Assembly (NCBI RefSeq): GCF_001275135.1 | Contig: NZ_LFQU01000001.1 | Coordinates: forward strand, 186,001 to 250,000 | From: Xylanibacter rarus | GTDB lineage: Bacteria; Bacteroidota; Bacteroidia; Bacteroidales; Bacteroidaceae | Direction of reading: 5' to 3' | Length of the DNA: 64,000 nucleotides | Shown: positions 45,191 to 53,664 of the stretch, in pieces | Numbering within the stretch: position 1 is the first letter of the stretch | Layout of the letters: each line of letters begins with the position of its first letter | Notes under the pieces: model-generated | Database searches by the model: none | The model's input: only the letters and a program-made list of their open reading frames with translations | What the model was told of the DNA's origin: nothing | Translations under genes and position numbers: made by a program

Positions 45191-46498
45191 ATGGATAACA
45201 GAAACAGACAGATACTCAACATAGCCCTGCCGGCAATAGTGAGCAACATCACTGTGCCGCTGCTGGGACTGGTTGACGTAACCATAGTGGGCCACCTCGG
45301 GGCAGCATCGTATATAGGTGCAATAGCCGTGGGCGGCATGACGTTCAACGTGATTTACTGGATATTCGGATTCCTGCGCATGGGTACAAGCGGACTGACT
45401 GGGCAGGCTCTCGGCAGGCGCGACCTTACCGAAACGGTGCGCATGCTTACCCGTTCGTTGGGTATTGCCATGGCGGTTGCCTTGGCGCTCATCGTGCTGC
45501 AGGTGCCGCTGCGTGAGGCATCAATGCTCGTGATGCAGCCGCCTGCCGAGGTAAGAAGACTTGCTTCGATATATTTCAACATACTTATATGGGGCGCTCC
45601 TGCCATGCTCGGCCTGTTCAGTCTGTCGGGATGGTACATAGGCATGCAGAATTCGCGCGTACCAATGCTTATAGCCATAACGCAGAACATAATAAACATC
45701 GGGGCGAGCACGCTGCTTGTGTTCGGCCTCGGACTGAAAGTTGAAGGCGTTGCCTTGGGCACGCTCATTGCCCAATGGGGCGGTTTCATTATGGCACTGC
45801 TGCTCTGCTTCGTAAATTATCGCCGTCTGAGGCGTTATTTCTCATGGCAAGGCGTATGGCGGCGCGACGCAATGGCGCATTTCTTCAAGGTAAACCGCGA
45901 CATATTTCTGCGCACGCTGTGCATGGTTGCCGTAATGCTGTTTTTCACTTCCGCCGGTTCGTGGCAGGGTGAGGTTGTGTTGGCGGTTAACACTCTGCTC
46001 ATGCAGTTCTATATGCTGTTCTCTTACGTTATGGACGGCTTTGCCTATGCAGGTGAGGCTTTGAGCGGCAAGTTTTATGGGGCGCGCAATCAGGAGGCTC
46101 TTGGCTCCACGGTGCGCCGCTTGTTCTGGTGGGGAGCCGGCATGGCAGTAGGCTTCACCTTGGTTTATGGCATAGGCGGCGACGCCTTTCTCTCGTTGCT
46201 TACAGATGAGCCTTCTGTGGTGGCGGCCTCTCATGAGTATTATTACTGGGCGTTGGCAATACCTGTTGCCGGCATGGCGGCGTTTGTATGGGACGGTGTG
46301 TTCATTGGTTGCACCATGACGCGCGGCATGCTTCAGTCTATGTTTCTTGCAGCCGTAACGTTTTTCGTCCTTTATTATTCTCTTCGCTTCACGATGGCCA
46401 ACCATGGACTGTGGCTTGCGTTCATAGCGTTTGTTGCTGTAAGAGGACTGGCGCAGACCGTGATATGGCGCAGGCGGCGCACGGGGTGCACTGCCTGA
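45191..46498 (+). CDS. MATE family efflux transporter (copy 3, DinF-like)
   Basis: The protein has 435 residues and twelve membrane segments. The N terminus RQILNIALPAIVSNITVPLLGLVDVTIVGHLG, with VDVTIVGHL in the first loop, is the pattern of the DinF branch. ATG 45191 is preferred; an in-frame ATG at 45164 is possible. It ends at a strong bidirectional terminator. Confidence 0.92.
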   Translation: MDNRNRQILNIALPAIVSNITVPLLGLVDVTIVGHLGAASYIGAIAVGGMTFNVIYWIFGFLRMGTSGLTGQALGRRDLTETVRMLTRSLGIAMAVALALIVLQVPLREASMLVMQPPAEVRRLASIYFNILIWGAPAMLGLFSLSGWYIGMQNSRVPMLIAITQNIINIGASTLLVFGLGLKVEGVALGTLIAQWGGFIMALLLCFVNYRRLRRYFSWQGVWRRDAMAHFFKVNRDIFLRTLCMVAVMLFFTSAGSWQGEVVLAVNTLLMQFYMLFSYVMDGFAYAGEALSGKFYGARNQEALGSTVRRLFWWGAGMAVGFTLVYGIGGDAFLSLLTDEPSVVAASHEYYYWALAIPVAGMAAFVWDGVFIGCTMTRGMLQSMFLAAVTFFVLYYSLRFTMANHGLWLAFIAFVAVRGLAQTVIWRRRRTGCTA

Positions 46499-46570
46499 CA
46501 GGAATGTATGCTGTCAACTTTGCCAATTATTGTGATATAGCTGCAAATCAAAACGCGGTTTGGAATAAAA

Positions 46571-46625
46571 ACAAAGAATGCAGACAGAAAACACACTGAA
46601 TGTGCGCCCTGTCTGCATTCTTTGT
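46571..46625. terminator. Bidirectional terminator after MATE copy 3
   Basis: A 17-bp perfect stem, ACAAAGAATGCAGACAG (46571-46587) with CTGTCTGCATTCTTTGT (46609-46625), lies between convergent genes and has A- and T-rich flanks. Confidence 0.88.
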
Positions 46626-46673
46626 ATTTGTATGAACCGTTTGCCGCGAGGGAGCTAATTGTAGAGAAAATAA

Positions 46674-47159
46674 CTATCCCCAGTTTATCTTGTCGCCTTC
46701 TTCCCTCACTATCCTGCAAAGCTCCTGTTCGTTGTCAATCAGTGAGGTCAGCATGTCTGCAAGTCGTTTGGCCTTGTCGCGGTTGGCGTCGCTCTCCTTG
46801 AAGTAAGCCTCATAGAGGCCTGCCTCAGGATCGGTGTCCATTGCCTCGAGTATGTCGGGTGCGTTGTTCTTGAGATAATGCCTTATCAGGGCGTCCCAGT
46901 TATATCCGTTCATGTAGGCCGCTTCGTTTATTTCGCCCAATCTATCGCCAAACTCGAGCACCTTGTCGTGTTCCACTTCGAGCAGCACGGCTATCTTACC
47001 GTCGCCATCGTCGATTATTCTTACATAGCTGCCGTCGCCGCTGTTGCTCATTGCATTGTGGCTGTCTGCATGGCCGCTTTCCTCCTGTTGCGGCCTTTCT
47101 TTCGTCTTGCCTTTAAAGGCTTGCAGAATTTTGCTGAAGAAATTTTTACCTGATACCAT
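46674..47159 (-). CDS. Imm51-like immunity-family protein
   Basis: The protein has 161 residues with no signal peptide. After a basic, low-complexity N terminus (1-45), residues about 48-125 read VRIIDDGDGKIAVLLEVEHDKVLEFGDRL, then MNGYNWDALIRHYLKNNAPDILEAMDTDPEAGLYEAY. The GY.W..L...YL...AP motif and following DPEAG resemble immunity protein family 51, known from polymorphic toxin systems. No toxin gene is adjacent. Its start codon overlaps the 3' end of the outer-membrane barrel gene by 14 bp, so it is translated from the same message. Confidence 0.75.
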   Translation of the reverse strand: MVSGKNFFSKILQAFKGKTKERPQQEESGHADSHNAMSNSGDGSYVRIIDDGDGKIAVLLEVEHDKVLEFGDRLGEINEAAYMNGYNWDALIRHYLKNNAPDILEAMDTDPEAGLYEAYFKESDANRDKAKRLADMLTSLIDNEQELCRIVREEGDKINWG

Positions 47160-49269
47160 TATCGTTGTCTGAATTATTGAGTTTCTTACGTTCTGTCTGA
47201 TATTTGCGTCCGTGACTGAAGTTGTACGACAGCGTTAAGTAAATCATGTTACCGTTGTCCTTGATATATGTATGCGTAGTGCTCTGCAGATACTTGCTGT
47301 CTGTCTTGCCCACATAGTCGAAACCTTGGGCATAGCCGAGCAGCAAAACTCCAAGTCCCACTTTGAGGTCTTTATATTTATAGCTGACGCTTAAGTTCGA
47401 CTGGTTTTCGCCCGTGCTCATAGATTCGGCAAAATAGCTTTTCGGTGCGTTGTAGAAACTTGCTGAAACATTCCATCTGCCCAGCATAAGGTTGGCGTAT
47501 CCGCCCCAGCGCCATGAGCGGTAATTGTGAGAGTAGTCAAGTCCGCGGCTGTTGTAGTTGGAATAGTCGCCATAGAGTGAAATGTTGAGAATGTCCTTAA
47601 TGGCGTGCAGCGTGAAGTAGGCCGTGATAGATTGTTGACTGAAGCTCTTCTGGTTTTCCGGCTTGCTGATGAGCAGATATGTGCCGTCGTCCTGCAGCTC
47701 AGGAATATAAGATGTCATGATGATGTCGGGCGCATAATACCAGCTTCCGTACAACTGGAAGTTAAAAAGCGGACGGTTCCAGTTTAGCATAAGACTGTTG
47801 CTGTATCCAGTGTAAGGCTTCAGTCCTGTGTTTCCGTCGCTTGCGTTAAGTTCGTCGCTCTGGTTTCTTACGTCGCTCAGTTGCGAGAGCGAAGGCGAAC
47901 GCTGGCTTATTCGTCCTGAGTATCTTACAAACAGATTGTCGGTTATTTTGGTCGAAAGACTTAACTGCGGGCGCAGTGTCCACTTGTTGAATCCTATGTC
48001 GCCCTGATGAATGGCAAGATAGTTTGCACCGAGGCCCACCTGATAGTTGAATATGCCGAGTTTTCCCTGTAGCTGTGCAAAGAGATAAAGATTGTCTGAG
48101 TTGAGTATGGCGTCCGTGTTCACCGCTCCTGTGTAGTCGTTGTCAGTGTGGCTTACGGTGTATTCGCCACCGGCCGAGAACACTTTGTTCTTGAATTCCT
48201 TCGTATATATAGCCTCGCTGATAAGCGAATATTTGCGGCCCGTGGTAGAATAGCTGTAGTCATTCACCGGGTCAGCCTGCATCGATTGCTCAGGCGACTG
48301 GTTGAAGAGATAGTTGCGCGACATATATTTGTAGTCGGTGCCGATGTAAGTTCCTACTACATTGGCCGTTATGTTCTGTTTTTTAGGCAGGTTCAGCGAC
48401 CAGTAGATGTCGAGCGACGGGGTGTACATTTTGTTCTTACTCTTGTTATACAGATACAAGTCTGGCATTGATGTCTCTTTTGCCAGCTGATTTGAGCCTG
48501 AGTTCGGGTTGTTGTATTGATTATAGTTGAGGCTGATGTTCAGGGTATATTTGTCAGGTTCGGCAAGGTTGTAGCCCAGCTGGACCGTATTAAAGGTGTA
48601 CATGAAGTCGGTGTTGTAGCCTAAATATTGGCGTTGGCGCTGCGTTCCGTCAGGAAAGAAATATGTGTTTTCGCTGTCCACCTTGCGCTCGTCGTAGCCG
48701 CGGTAGCTGAAGTTGTAGTATATGCTGAACTCCGATTTCTTGTAGTTATACTTAAAGTAAGCATTACTGTTGTTGAAGCCGGTAGTGAAGGCCTGCATCG
48801 TTCCTAATCCGCCAACATATCCCGCATATCTTCTCTTTACGACAAAGTTAATTACAGCGTCCATGCTGCCATCGGAATATCTCACTCCGGGATTGTCGAT
48901 ATATTCAACCCTTACAACCTCGTCAGGTCTCAGTGCTGTTATGTCCTGTTGATTGGCTTTAACGTCATTTATGCGTACCTGCACGCTTCCGCCTTTCAGT
49001 GATTTAATTTCCTGCTTAATCGGGTCGGTCATTATACCGTTGAGCGTCATCTTGCTCAGCAGATCGTATCCGTTCGATGAGTGCTTCTTCATTGTTGATG
49101 TCGGCAGAAGTATTTGGCGGTCTACCTTGCTTATCACTCGCATACCATTAACCGTAACTTCGCTAAGGTTGTATGTGGTGTCAACTTTCAGCGTGTCGGT
49201 CTGAGCATGCGCTGCGGCAACTGTCATGGCTGCCGCAAGCGCAGTCGTTATTATTCTGTGTCTTTTCAT
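47146..49269 (-). CDS. Outer-membrane beta-barrel receptor (TonB-dependent-like), second copy
   Basis: The protein has 707 residues with a signal peptide (1-23 from this start, ending AAHA-Q). Unlike the homologue at 37570 it lacks the N-terminal carboxypeptidase-like domain and goes almost directly to the plug (YNLSEVTVNGMRVISKVDRQILLPT ... VRINDVKANQQDITALRPDEVVRVEYIDNPGVRYSDGSMDAVINFVVKRR). The rest is a Tyr-rich barrel (OMP_b-brl_3 type). No SusD, TonB or export gene accompanies it. It is followed by the coupled Imm51-like gene. ATG 49269 is chosen because it gives a standard signal peptide. Confidence 0.87.
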   Translation of the reverse strand: MKRHRIITTALAAAMTVAAAHAQTDTLKVDTTYNLSEVTVNGMRVISKVDRQILLPTSTMKKHSSNGYDLLSKMTLNGIMTDPIKQEIKSLKGGSVQVRINDVKANQQDITALRPDEVVRVEYIDNPGVRYSDGSMDAVINFVVKRRYAGYVGGLGTMQAFTTGFNNSNAYFKYNYKKSEFSIYYNFSYRGYDERKVDSENTYFFPDGTQRQRQYLGYNTDFMYTFNTVQLGYNLAEPDKYTLNISLNYNQYNNPNSGSNQLAKETSMPDLYLYNKSKNKMYTPSLDIYWSLNLPKKQNITANVVGTYIGTDYKYMSRNYLFNQSPEQSMQADPVNDYSYSTTGRKYSLISEAIYTKEFKNKVFSAGGEYTVSHTDNDYTGAVNTDAILNSDNLYLFAQLQGKLGIFNYQVGLGANYLAIHQGDIGFNKWTLRPQLSLSTKITDNLFVRYSGRISQRSPSLSQLSDVRNQSDELNASDGNTGLKPYTGYSNSLMLNWNRPLFNFQLYGSWYYAPDIIMTSYIPELQDDGTYLLISKPENQKSFSQQSITAYFTLHAIKDILNISLYGDYSNYNSRGLDYSHNYRSWRWGGYANLMLGRWNVSASFYNAPKSYFAESMSTGENQSNLSVSYKYKDLKVGLGVLLLGYAQGFDYVGKTDSKYLQSTTHTYIKDNGNMIYLTLSYNFSHGRKYQTERKKLNNSDNDNGIR

Positions 49270-49362
49270 ACGCAATGCTGTTTTGTGTCTTATTCTGATT
49301 TTAGTACGCAATCGCATTGCTGATGTGACATGATTTAACTTATTTTAAATAACAGAGGTATG

Positions 49363-49842
49363 TCAGCCGGGGTAATTCATGTTTTCGTCTTTGATGACCT
49401 CAAGCACTTCTGTCAGGAACTTGCGTGCCTCCCATCGTGCCATGGGCAGGTCGTGCAGCAGCCAGTTGCCGCAGTCCTTCGGAGCAGCTCCCGGTATTTC
49501 GCCTTCAAAGTCAGCAACAAATTTGAATGTCTTTTGCATCAGCCCCACAATGTCCTTCGGTTCAAGGTCGCCGCGCATGAGCAGATAGTTTCCCGTCAGA
49601 CATCCCATCGGTCCCCAGTAAATTATGCGGTCTTTCCATTCCGGGTCGTTGCGCAGATAGGTTGCAGCCAGATGTTCAATGGTGTGGAGTGCGCCGGCGT
49701 GAACAACAGGTTCGCGGTTAGGCTCCTTCATGCGTATATCAAATGTGGTGATGGTCTCTCCGCCTACGCTGTCCTTACGTGATACGTATATTCCGCGCAG
49801 CAGGCGGTTGTGGTCGATTGTAAAACTTGGAATCTTTTTCAT
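49363..49842 (-). CDS. luxS: S-ribosylhomocysteine lyase
   Basis: LuxS cleaves S-ribosylhomocysteine to homocysteine and the autoinducer-2 precursor DPD. The 159-residue length is normal. The metal site is HTIEH (His53, Glu56, His57) plus Cys124 in PKDCGNW, and the catalytic Cys81 lies in GPMGCLTG. The upstream neighbour mtnN makes its substrate, so the two genes complete the recycling of S-adenosylhomocysteine. Confidence 0.97.
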   Translation of the reverse strand: MKKIPSFTIDHNRLLRGIYVSRKDSVGGETITTFDIRMKEPNREPVVHAGALHTIEHLAATYLRNDPEWKDRIIYWGPMGCLTGNYLLMRGDLEPKDIVGLMQKTFKFVADFEGEIPGAAPKDCGNWLLHDLPMARWEARKFLTEVLEVIKDENMNYPG

Positions 49843-49847
49843 TTTTT

Positions 49848-49883
49848 AGGAGTTAAGAAGTTATGGAGTTAAGGAGTTAAGAC
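49848..49883. repeat. GGAGTTAAG tandem repeats
   Basis: The gap between mtnN and luxS contains AGGAGTTAAG-type units several times in a row (AGGAGTTAAGAAGTTATGGAG, then AAGGAGTTAAG). Similar units occur inside the interior of arm-element copy A near 7649-7725. Confidence 0.55.
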
Positions 49884-49970
49884 AAATGCGTTGTTTCATT
49901 TTTTTGTTGTCTGGCTTTTGAGGATATTCTGACAAATGCGTCGCTCCTTGACATCTCAGTAACTCATTGC

Positions 49971-50654
49971 TTATATTACTTTAAGAAATTCTTTGGTAAC
50001 GTTGAACGACTTTTCTGCAAGTCTTGCCCAGAAGTCGAAGTATTGTGACGCCTTGTTGTCCTTAAGCGGTATGTCGCTGATTATGCGGAAACTTACGAAC
50101 GGCACTCCGTAAATGTGGCAGGTCTGCGCTATAGAGCAGCTCTCCATGTCGACGGCTTTGGCCTTTGGAAAGTTGTCGAGTATGCCCTGCATCTTCTCGC
50201 GTGAGTCGACAAACCATTCGCCGCTGACAATCAGACCGGCATGAATCTTTGTCTCGCCGCTCAGGGATACTGCTTTTTCTACGAGGTCTTTGGGTGCCGT
50301 AAATGCAGGCGGCATGCCGATGATTTGCCCGAAGCTGCACTCGCTGCCGCAGTAGGCGTCGTGATAGCAATATGACGTGCCCACGATGACGTCCGTTACG
50401 TTCATCTCTACGTCGGCTCCGCCAGCCACTCCGGTAGATATCACTAGGTCGGGGGCATAGTTGTTTATCATTTCCACGGCACCTATGGCAGAGTTTACCT
50501 TGCCTATGCCGCATTTCTGTATAACGATGTCCTTGTCGCCGATGTTGCCCACGGCGAAGTCTTTCTTGTGGTGTTGCTCCATTGTGGCGTTTTCGAGCAG
50601 TGCCTTAAGCTGCACAAACTCCTTGTCCATTGCCACTATTATTCCTATTTTCAT
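49971..50654 (-). CDS. mtnN: 5'-methylthioadenosine/S-adenosylhomocysteine nucleosidase
   Basis: This enzyme cleaves adenine from methylthioadenosine and S-adenosylhomocysteine. The 227 residues include the start MKIGIIVAMDKEF with the catalytic Glu12, the phosphorylase-type VISTGVAGGADVEMNVTDVIVG, and AVDMESCSIAQTC, where Met/Glu contact the ribose. The catalytic Asp lies in RIISDIPL. A -7 box is at 50678-50685, and luxS lies 128 bases downstream on the same strand. Confidence 0.96.
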   Translation of the reverse strand: MKIGIIVAMDKEFVQLKALLENATMEQHHKKDFAVGNIGDKDIVIQKCGIGKVNSAIGAVEMINNYAPDLVISTGVAGGADVEMNVTDVIVGTSYCYHDAYCGSECSFGQIIGMPPAFTAPKDLVEKAVSLSGETKIHAGLIVSGEWFVDSREKMQGILDNFPKAKAVDMESCSIAQTCHIYGVPFVSFRIISDIPLKDNKASQYFDFWARLAEKSFNVTKEFLKVI

Positions 50655-50677
50655 CTTTATGCTGTTGTTTTATGTGG

Positions 50678-50685
50678 CAAAGATA
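50678..50685 (-). promoter_or_regulatory. -7 box of mtnN
   Basis: The minus strand reads TATCTTTG, matching TAnnTTTG, 24 bases before the start codon. Confidence 0.6.
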
Positions 50686-50765
50686 TAAAGAATTTGCGAC
50701 ATATCAGCGTGCCGCCGGCTTATAGGAGGCAAAAAATCTCTTAGAATGTGTGGCGGGCAGGCGCA

Positions 50766-51260
50766 TCATGGATAGGTGTAGTTGAAGTAGGTCCACTGGC
50801 TACTGCCTATGCTGCGGTTGTTGTTGTCGAATATTTCAACCTTGGCCTTCAGGTGCGATTTGCCGCTTCCGAGATGAAGTTCGCTGTAGGGTATGAAAAT
50901 CTTTAGGTCGGTGTATGTCGTGTTGTCCCACCCCGGTGTATATTTTGTTGAAGACGACACCTTGCCGTCGGTAGTGTAATAATGTTTGTTGTAGTCGTTC
51001 AGAGCCGTTCCGTTTTCGAAGTAGAAGTAGGCTACGCAGATGCCCGTCTTGCCCTTCATGCCGCTTACGTCGAAGCTCACTTTGACATTCATTCCTTTCT
51101 GCCCGTTCTGGTAGAGGTTATGCTCTGTGGTGATAGACTTCACCGTTGCGCTCAAATTGGTGTAGGTGTTGTACGACGGTGCTTTAAGGTAGTTGAGGCC
51201 GAATCTTTTGTCGAGTGCCTTGAACATTGCCAGATATGTAGGGGCTGATTTTGTCGACAC
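50766..51260 (-). CDS. Downstream part of the split secreted protein
   Basis: The frame gives 164 residues from an internal Met, with no signal peptide. The region from about 40 on (SATVKSITTEHNLYQNGQKGMNVKVSFDVSGMKGKTGICVAYFYFENG) is a beta sandwich of a type seen in secreted Bacteroidales proteins that lie next to Ser-rich linkers. It lacks an export signal of its own, so it is meaningful only if joined to the upstream part. Confidence 0.6.
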   Translation of the reverse strand: MSTKSAPTYLAMFKALDKRFGLNYLKAPSYNTYTNLSATVKSITTEHNLYQNGQKGMNVKVSFDVSGMKGKTGICVAYFYFENGTALNDYNKHYYTTDGKVSSSTKYTPGWDNTTYTDLKIFIPYSELHLGSGKSHLKAKVEIFDNNNRSIGSSQWTYFNYTYP

Positions 51261-51280
51261 GTCGAGTGTTATGCCGGATA

Positions 51281-51832
51281 TTACGATTTTTTTATGTTGA
51301 AGGTCGTAAGCTGCTGTATCACGTGGCTTATACGGTTGCTTGATGACATGGAGGAAAAGTCGCTGCGGCTGCTCGAAAGATCAGATACCGACGCTTGTAT
51401 TCCTAGATTAGCCATCTCTGCGTCTTCAAATTCTTTTTTCAGGACATCAGACACTCCTGCTGCGTATGTACTTATCACTTCGCCGTTTGTAAGCGTCAGC
51501 GTCAGTGTTTGGTTAAACATAGCCTTGTCTTCGTATCTGCGTGTTTTTTTTCCAAGGTCTATCAGGCTCTGTTCAAAGCCTGCAATCCTTATTGAGATTA
51601 CCGGATATATTCCTTTCTTATACAGAAGCTGAAGACCTCCAAGTACAATTTCTTCAGTGTTGGATGCCTTAAATTCAAGATCTTTTGTCCTGTAATAATA
51701 AGTACCTCCATCACTAAGGCCCTCTTCAAACTCATACGGCTCGTCTCCTGAATTAATTCCGGCATAAACATTTAATGCGGCAAATGCGAATATCAATGCC
51801 ATTGATATTCTGTTTAATAATGACGTTCTCAT
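51281..51832 (-). CDS. Upstream part of the split secreted protein
   Basis: The frame gives 183 residues: a signal peptide (1-24), then a region with EIVLGGLQLLYKKGIYPVISIRIAGFEQSLIDLGKKTRR and a Ser-rich linker (about 150-172, SDLSSSRSDFSSMSSSNR). It ends directly after the A7 run. Alone it would be a small secreted protein lacking the C-terminal domain. A -7 box lies at 51900-51907. Confidence 0.65.
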   Translation of the reverse strand: MRTSLLNRISMALIFAFAALNVYAGINSGDEPYEFEEGLSDGGTYYYRTKDLEFKASNTEEIVLGGLQLLYKKGIYPVISIRIAGFEQSLIDLGKKTRRYEDKAMFNQTLTLTLTNGEVISTYAAGVSDVLKKEFEDAEMANLGIQASVSDLSSSRSDFSSMSSSNRISHVIQQLTTFNIKKS

Positions 51833-51899
51833 AAATATTAGTTTTAAAATAATGTAACCTATAATAACGCGTTACTGTATGCCAGGACAACGCTCTTGG

Positions 51900-51907
51900 C
51901 AAAGATA
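51900..51907 (-). promoter_or_regulatory. -7 box of the split secreted gene
   Basis: The minus strand reads TATCTTTG, matching TAnnTTTG, with a leader of about 60 bases. Confidence 0.5.
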
Positions 51908-52088
51908 ATACTTATATAGGAAAAAACAGCCTGACGGGGTCCGAATATGTGCAAAATATATGAATTTTGTTTCTTTCAGAGTGCCGGTAAGGCCGGACTG
52001 CGCTAAAATGTTCTTCAGAATGATGCGGAGTAGTTGAAAAAATATTACTTTTGCGTACTTGAAAACAAATCATATTTTATATCCTCTT

Positions 52089-53534
52089 ATGGTTAAAGTC
52101 TATAAATTATTGATAATAGCGCTGTCGCTATTGCCGTTGTATGTTTTTGCCGATATTACCGTGGCACCGGTATTTACTGATAATATGGTGATACAGCAGG
52201 AAATGCCAGTATATGTATGGGGAAAGGCTCCTGCCGGCGAGAAGATAAAAATAAGTTTTATGTCTCAGAGATTCAGTACGGTAGCCGATGCCAACGGTGA
52301 ATGGATTGCCGTGCTTAAAGCCGTGAGCGCTACTAAGAAACCGCAAAAACTTGTGGTAAGTTCAAGGTCAGGAAAAATTGTGCTAAGCAATATTCTTGTT
52401 GGTGAAGTGTGGCTCGCCTCAGGACAGTCAAACATGGAATATTCCATGAATAACCACCCGCACCATGCCCGTCCAAAGAAAGACGACCCGGAGGTGCTGT
52501 ATAAGGAATTTAAGGCGGCAGACAGTCCGATAATACGTACAATGTATGTAGAGTGTTCAAATAATGGCGAGATACTGCCTACTGCCGGATGGAAGATGCT
52601 GTCAGAAGAAAGTCTTGCCCCTGTTTCTGCCGCAGGATATTTCTTTGCAAAGAATCTGTCTGACAGTCTTGACGTACCAGTCGGACTGATATCCTCGTCG
52701 TGGGGAGGATCGATGATTGAGTCGTGGATGCCTGAAGAAGCGTTCAAGGGCTCGCAGCAGTTGAATGATGGATACGCCAACGGCAGCTATTATGGTCTGC
52801 CTGTTGCCGATCATTACCGCACGATGATAGCTCCGCTGGCTCCATTCTCTATGCGTGGATTTCTGTGGTATCAGGGCGAGGCAAATGTCCTGGACCAAAG
52901 AGGGGTAGGGTATGATGTCAAGCAGCGTGCGCTGATTGACGGCTGGCGAAAGGCTTGGCATGATGACGCCATGCCGTTTTATTTCGTCCAGCTGGCACCT
53001 TATCTCTATTCAGACCGCAAGGGCGATGAGAACGGATTGCCGTGGGATGCCCTTCCTAAATTTTGGGAGGAGCAGGCGTCTTGTCTTGATGTACCCCATA
53101 CGGGTATGATTGTTATTAATGACCTGGTGGATAATCTTAAAGATATACATCCGCCATATAAATGGATAGTCGGAAAGCGTCTGGCCCTGCTTGCCTTAAA
53201 TAAGACCTATGGGCGAGATGTCGTAAGTTCGGGACCTACATTTAAAAGCATGGAAGTTGAAGACGATAAGGTCATATTGACATTTGAAAACGCTGACGGT
53301 CTGAAGACACGTGACGGAAAGATGCCCGACAACTTTAAACTGAAAAACACAAAGAACCGCTACAACACGGCCAAAGCCCAGATTGTAGGCAACAAGGTTG
53401 TGTTAAGTTCAAAAACGGATATGGCAAGACCCGTGACGGTGCGTTATTGCTGGAGCGACAGCTCTCAGCCCAATCTGTGCAATGGTGCAGGTTTGCCTGC
53501 CGCGCCGTTTAGGGCGACGGAAAAAATAAAGTGA
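52089..53534 (+). CDS. Sialate O-acetylesterase (SGNH hydrolase)
   Basis: The secreted esterase has 481 residues with a signal peptide (1-21, ending YVFA-D). The nucleophile is in GEVWLASGQSNMEYSM. Other family motifs are SSWGGSMIESWMP and GFLWYQGEANV; the Asp/His pair near the C-terminal half lies in LVDNLKDIHPP. It removes O-acetyl groups from sialic acids or, in many Bacteroidetes, from plant glycans such as xylan. No sialidase or glycan genes are adjacent. ATG 52089 gives the signal peptide; the upstream TTG does not. Confidence 0.93.
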   Translation: MVKVYKLLIIALSLLPLYVFADITVAPVFTDNMVIQQEMPVYVWGKAPAGEKIKISFMSQRFSTVADANGEWIAVLKAVSATKKPQKLVVSSRSGKIVLSNILVGEVWLASGQSNMEYSMNNHPHHARPKKDDPEVLYKEFKAADSPIIRTMYVECSNNGEILPTAGWKMLSEESLAPVSAAGYFFAKNLSDSLDVPVGLISSSWGGSMIESWMPEEAFKGSQQLNDGYANGSYYGLPVADHYRTMIAPLAPFSMRGFLWYQGEANVLDQRGVGYDVKQRALIDGWRKAWHDDAMPFYFVQLAPYLYSDRKGDENGLPWDALPKFWEEQASCLDVPHTGMIVINDLVDNLKDIHPPYKWIVGKRLALLALNKTYGRDVVSSGPTFKSMEVEDDKVILTFENADGLKTRDGKMPDNFKLKNTKNRYNTAKAQIVGNKVVLSSKTDMARPVTVRYCWSDSSQPNLCNGAGLPAAPFRATEKIK

Positions 53535-53664
53535 CATTAATGCTGATACGGCGCCATGCCGGCAGCAAGCAACGAATACATCTTAATTTTATGCAAAGAG
53601 TTGACTGATGTCATGAATTTTGTGTATTTTTGCACTCAGATTTAATTTAAAAACGTAAGTATCA

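Larger units (their letters stand above)
50766..51832 (-). pseudogene. Secreted protein gene split by a frame change at an A7 run
   Basis: Two minus-strand frames together form one plausible protein of about 355 residues. Frame 1 (51832 to 51281) has a signal peptide ending NVYA-G and ends ...FNIKKS at a stop just after ATA AAA AAA TCG TAA. Reading one base back at the A7 run (about 51288-51294) continues as IKKIVISGITLDVSTKSAP and on to the stop at 50766. The C-terminal part (about 205-355) is beta-rich. The heptamer A AAA AAA is in the exact register for -1 slippage. The cause may be mutation, phase variation, programmed frameshifting or a sequencing error. Function unknown. Confidence 0.75.
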
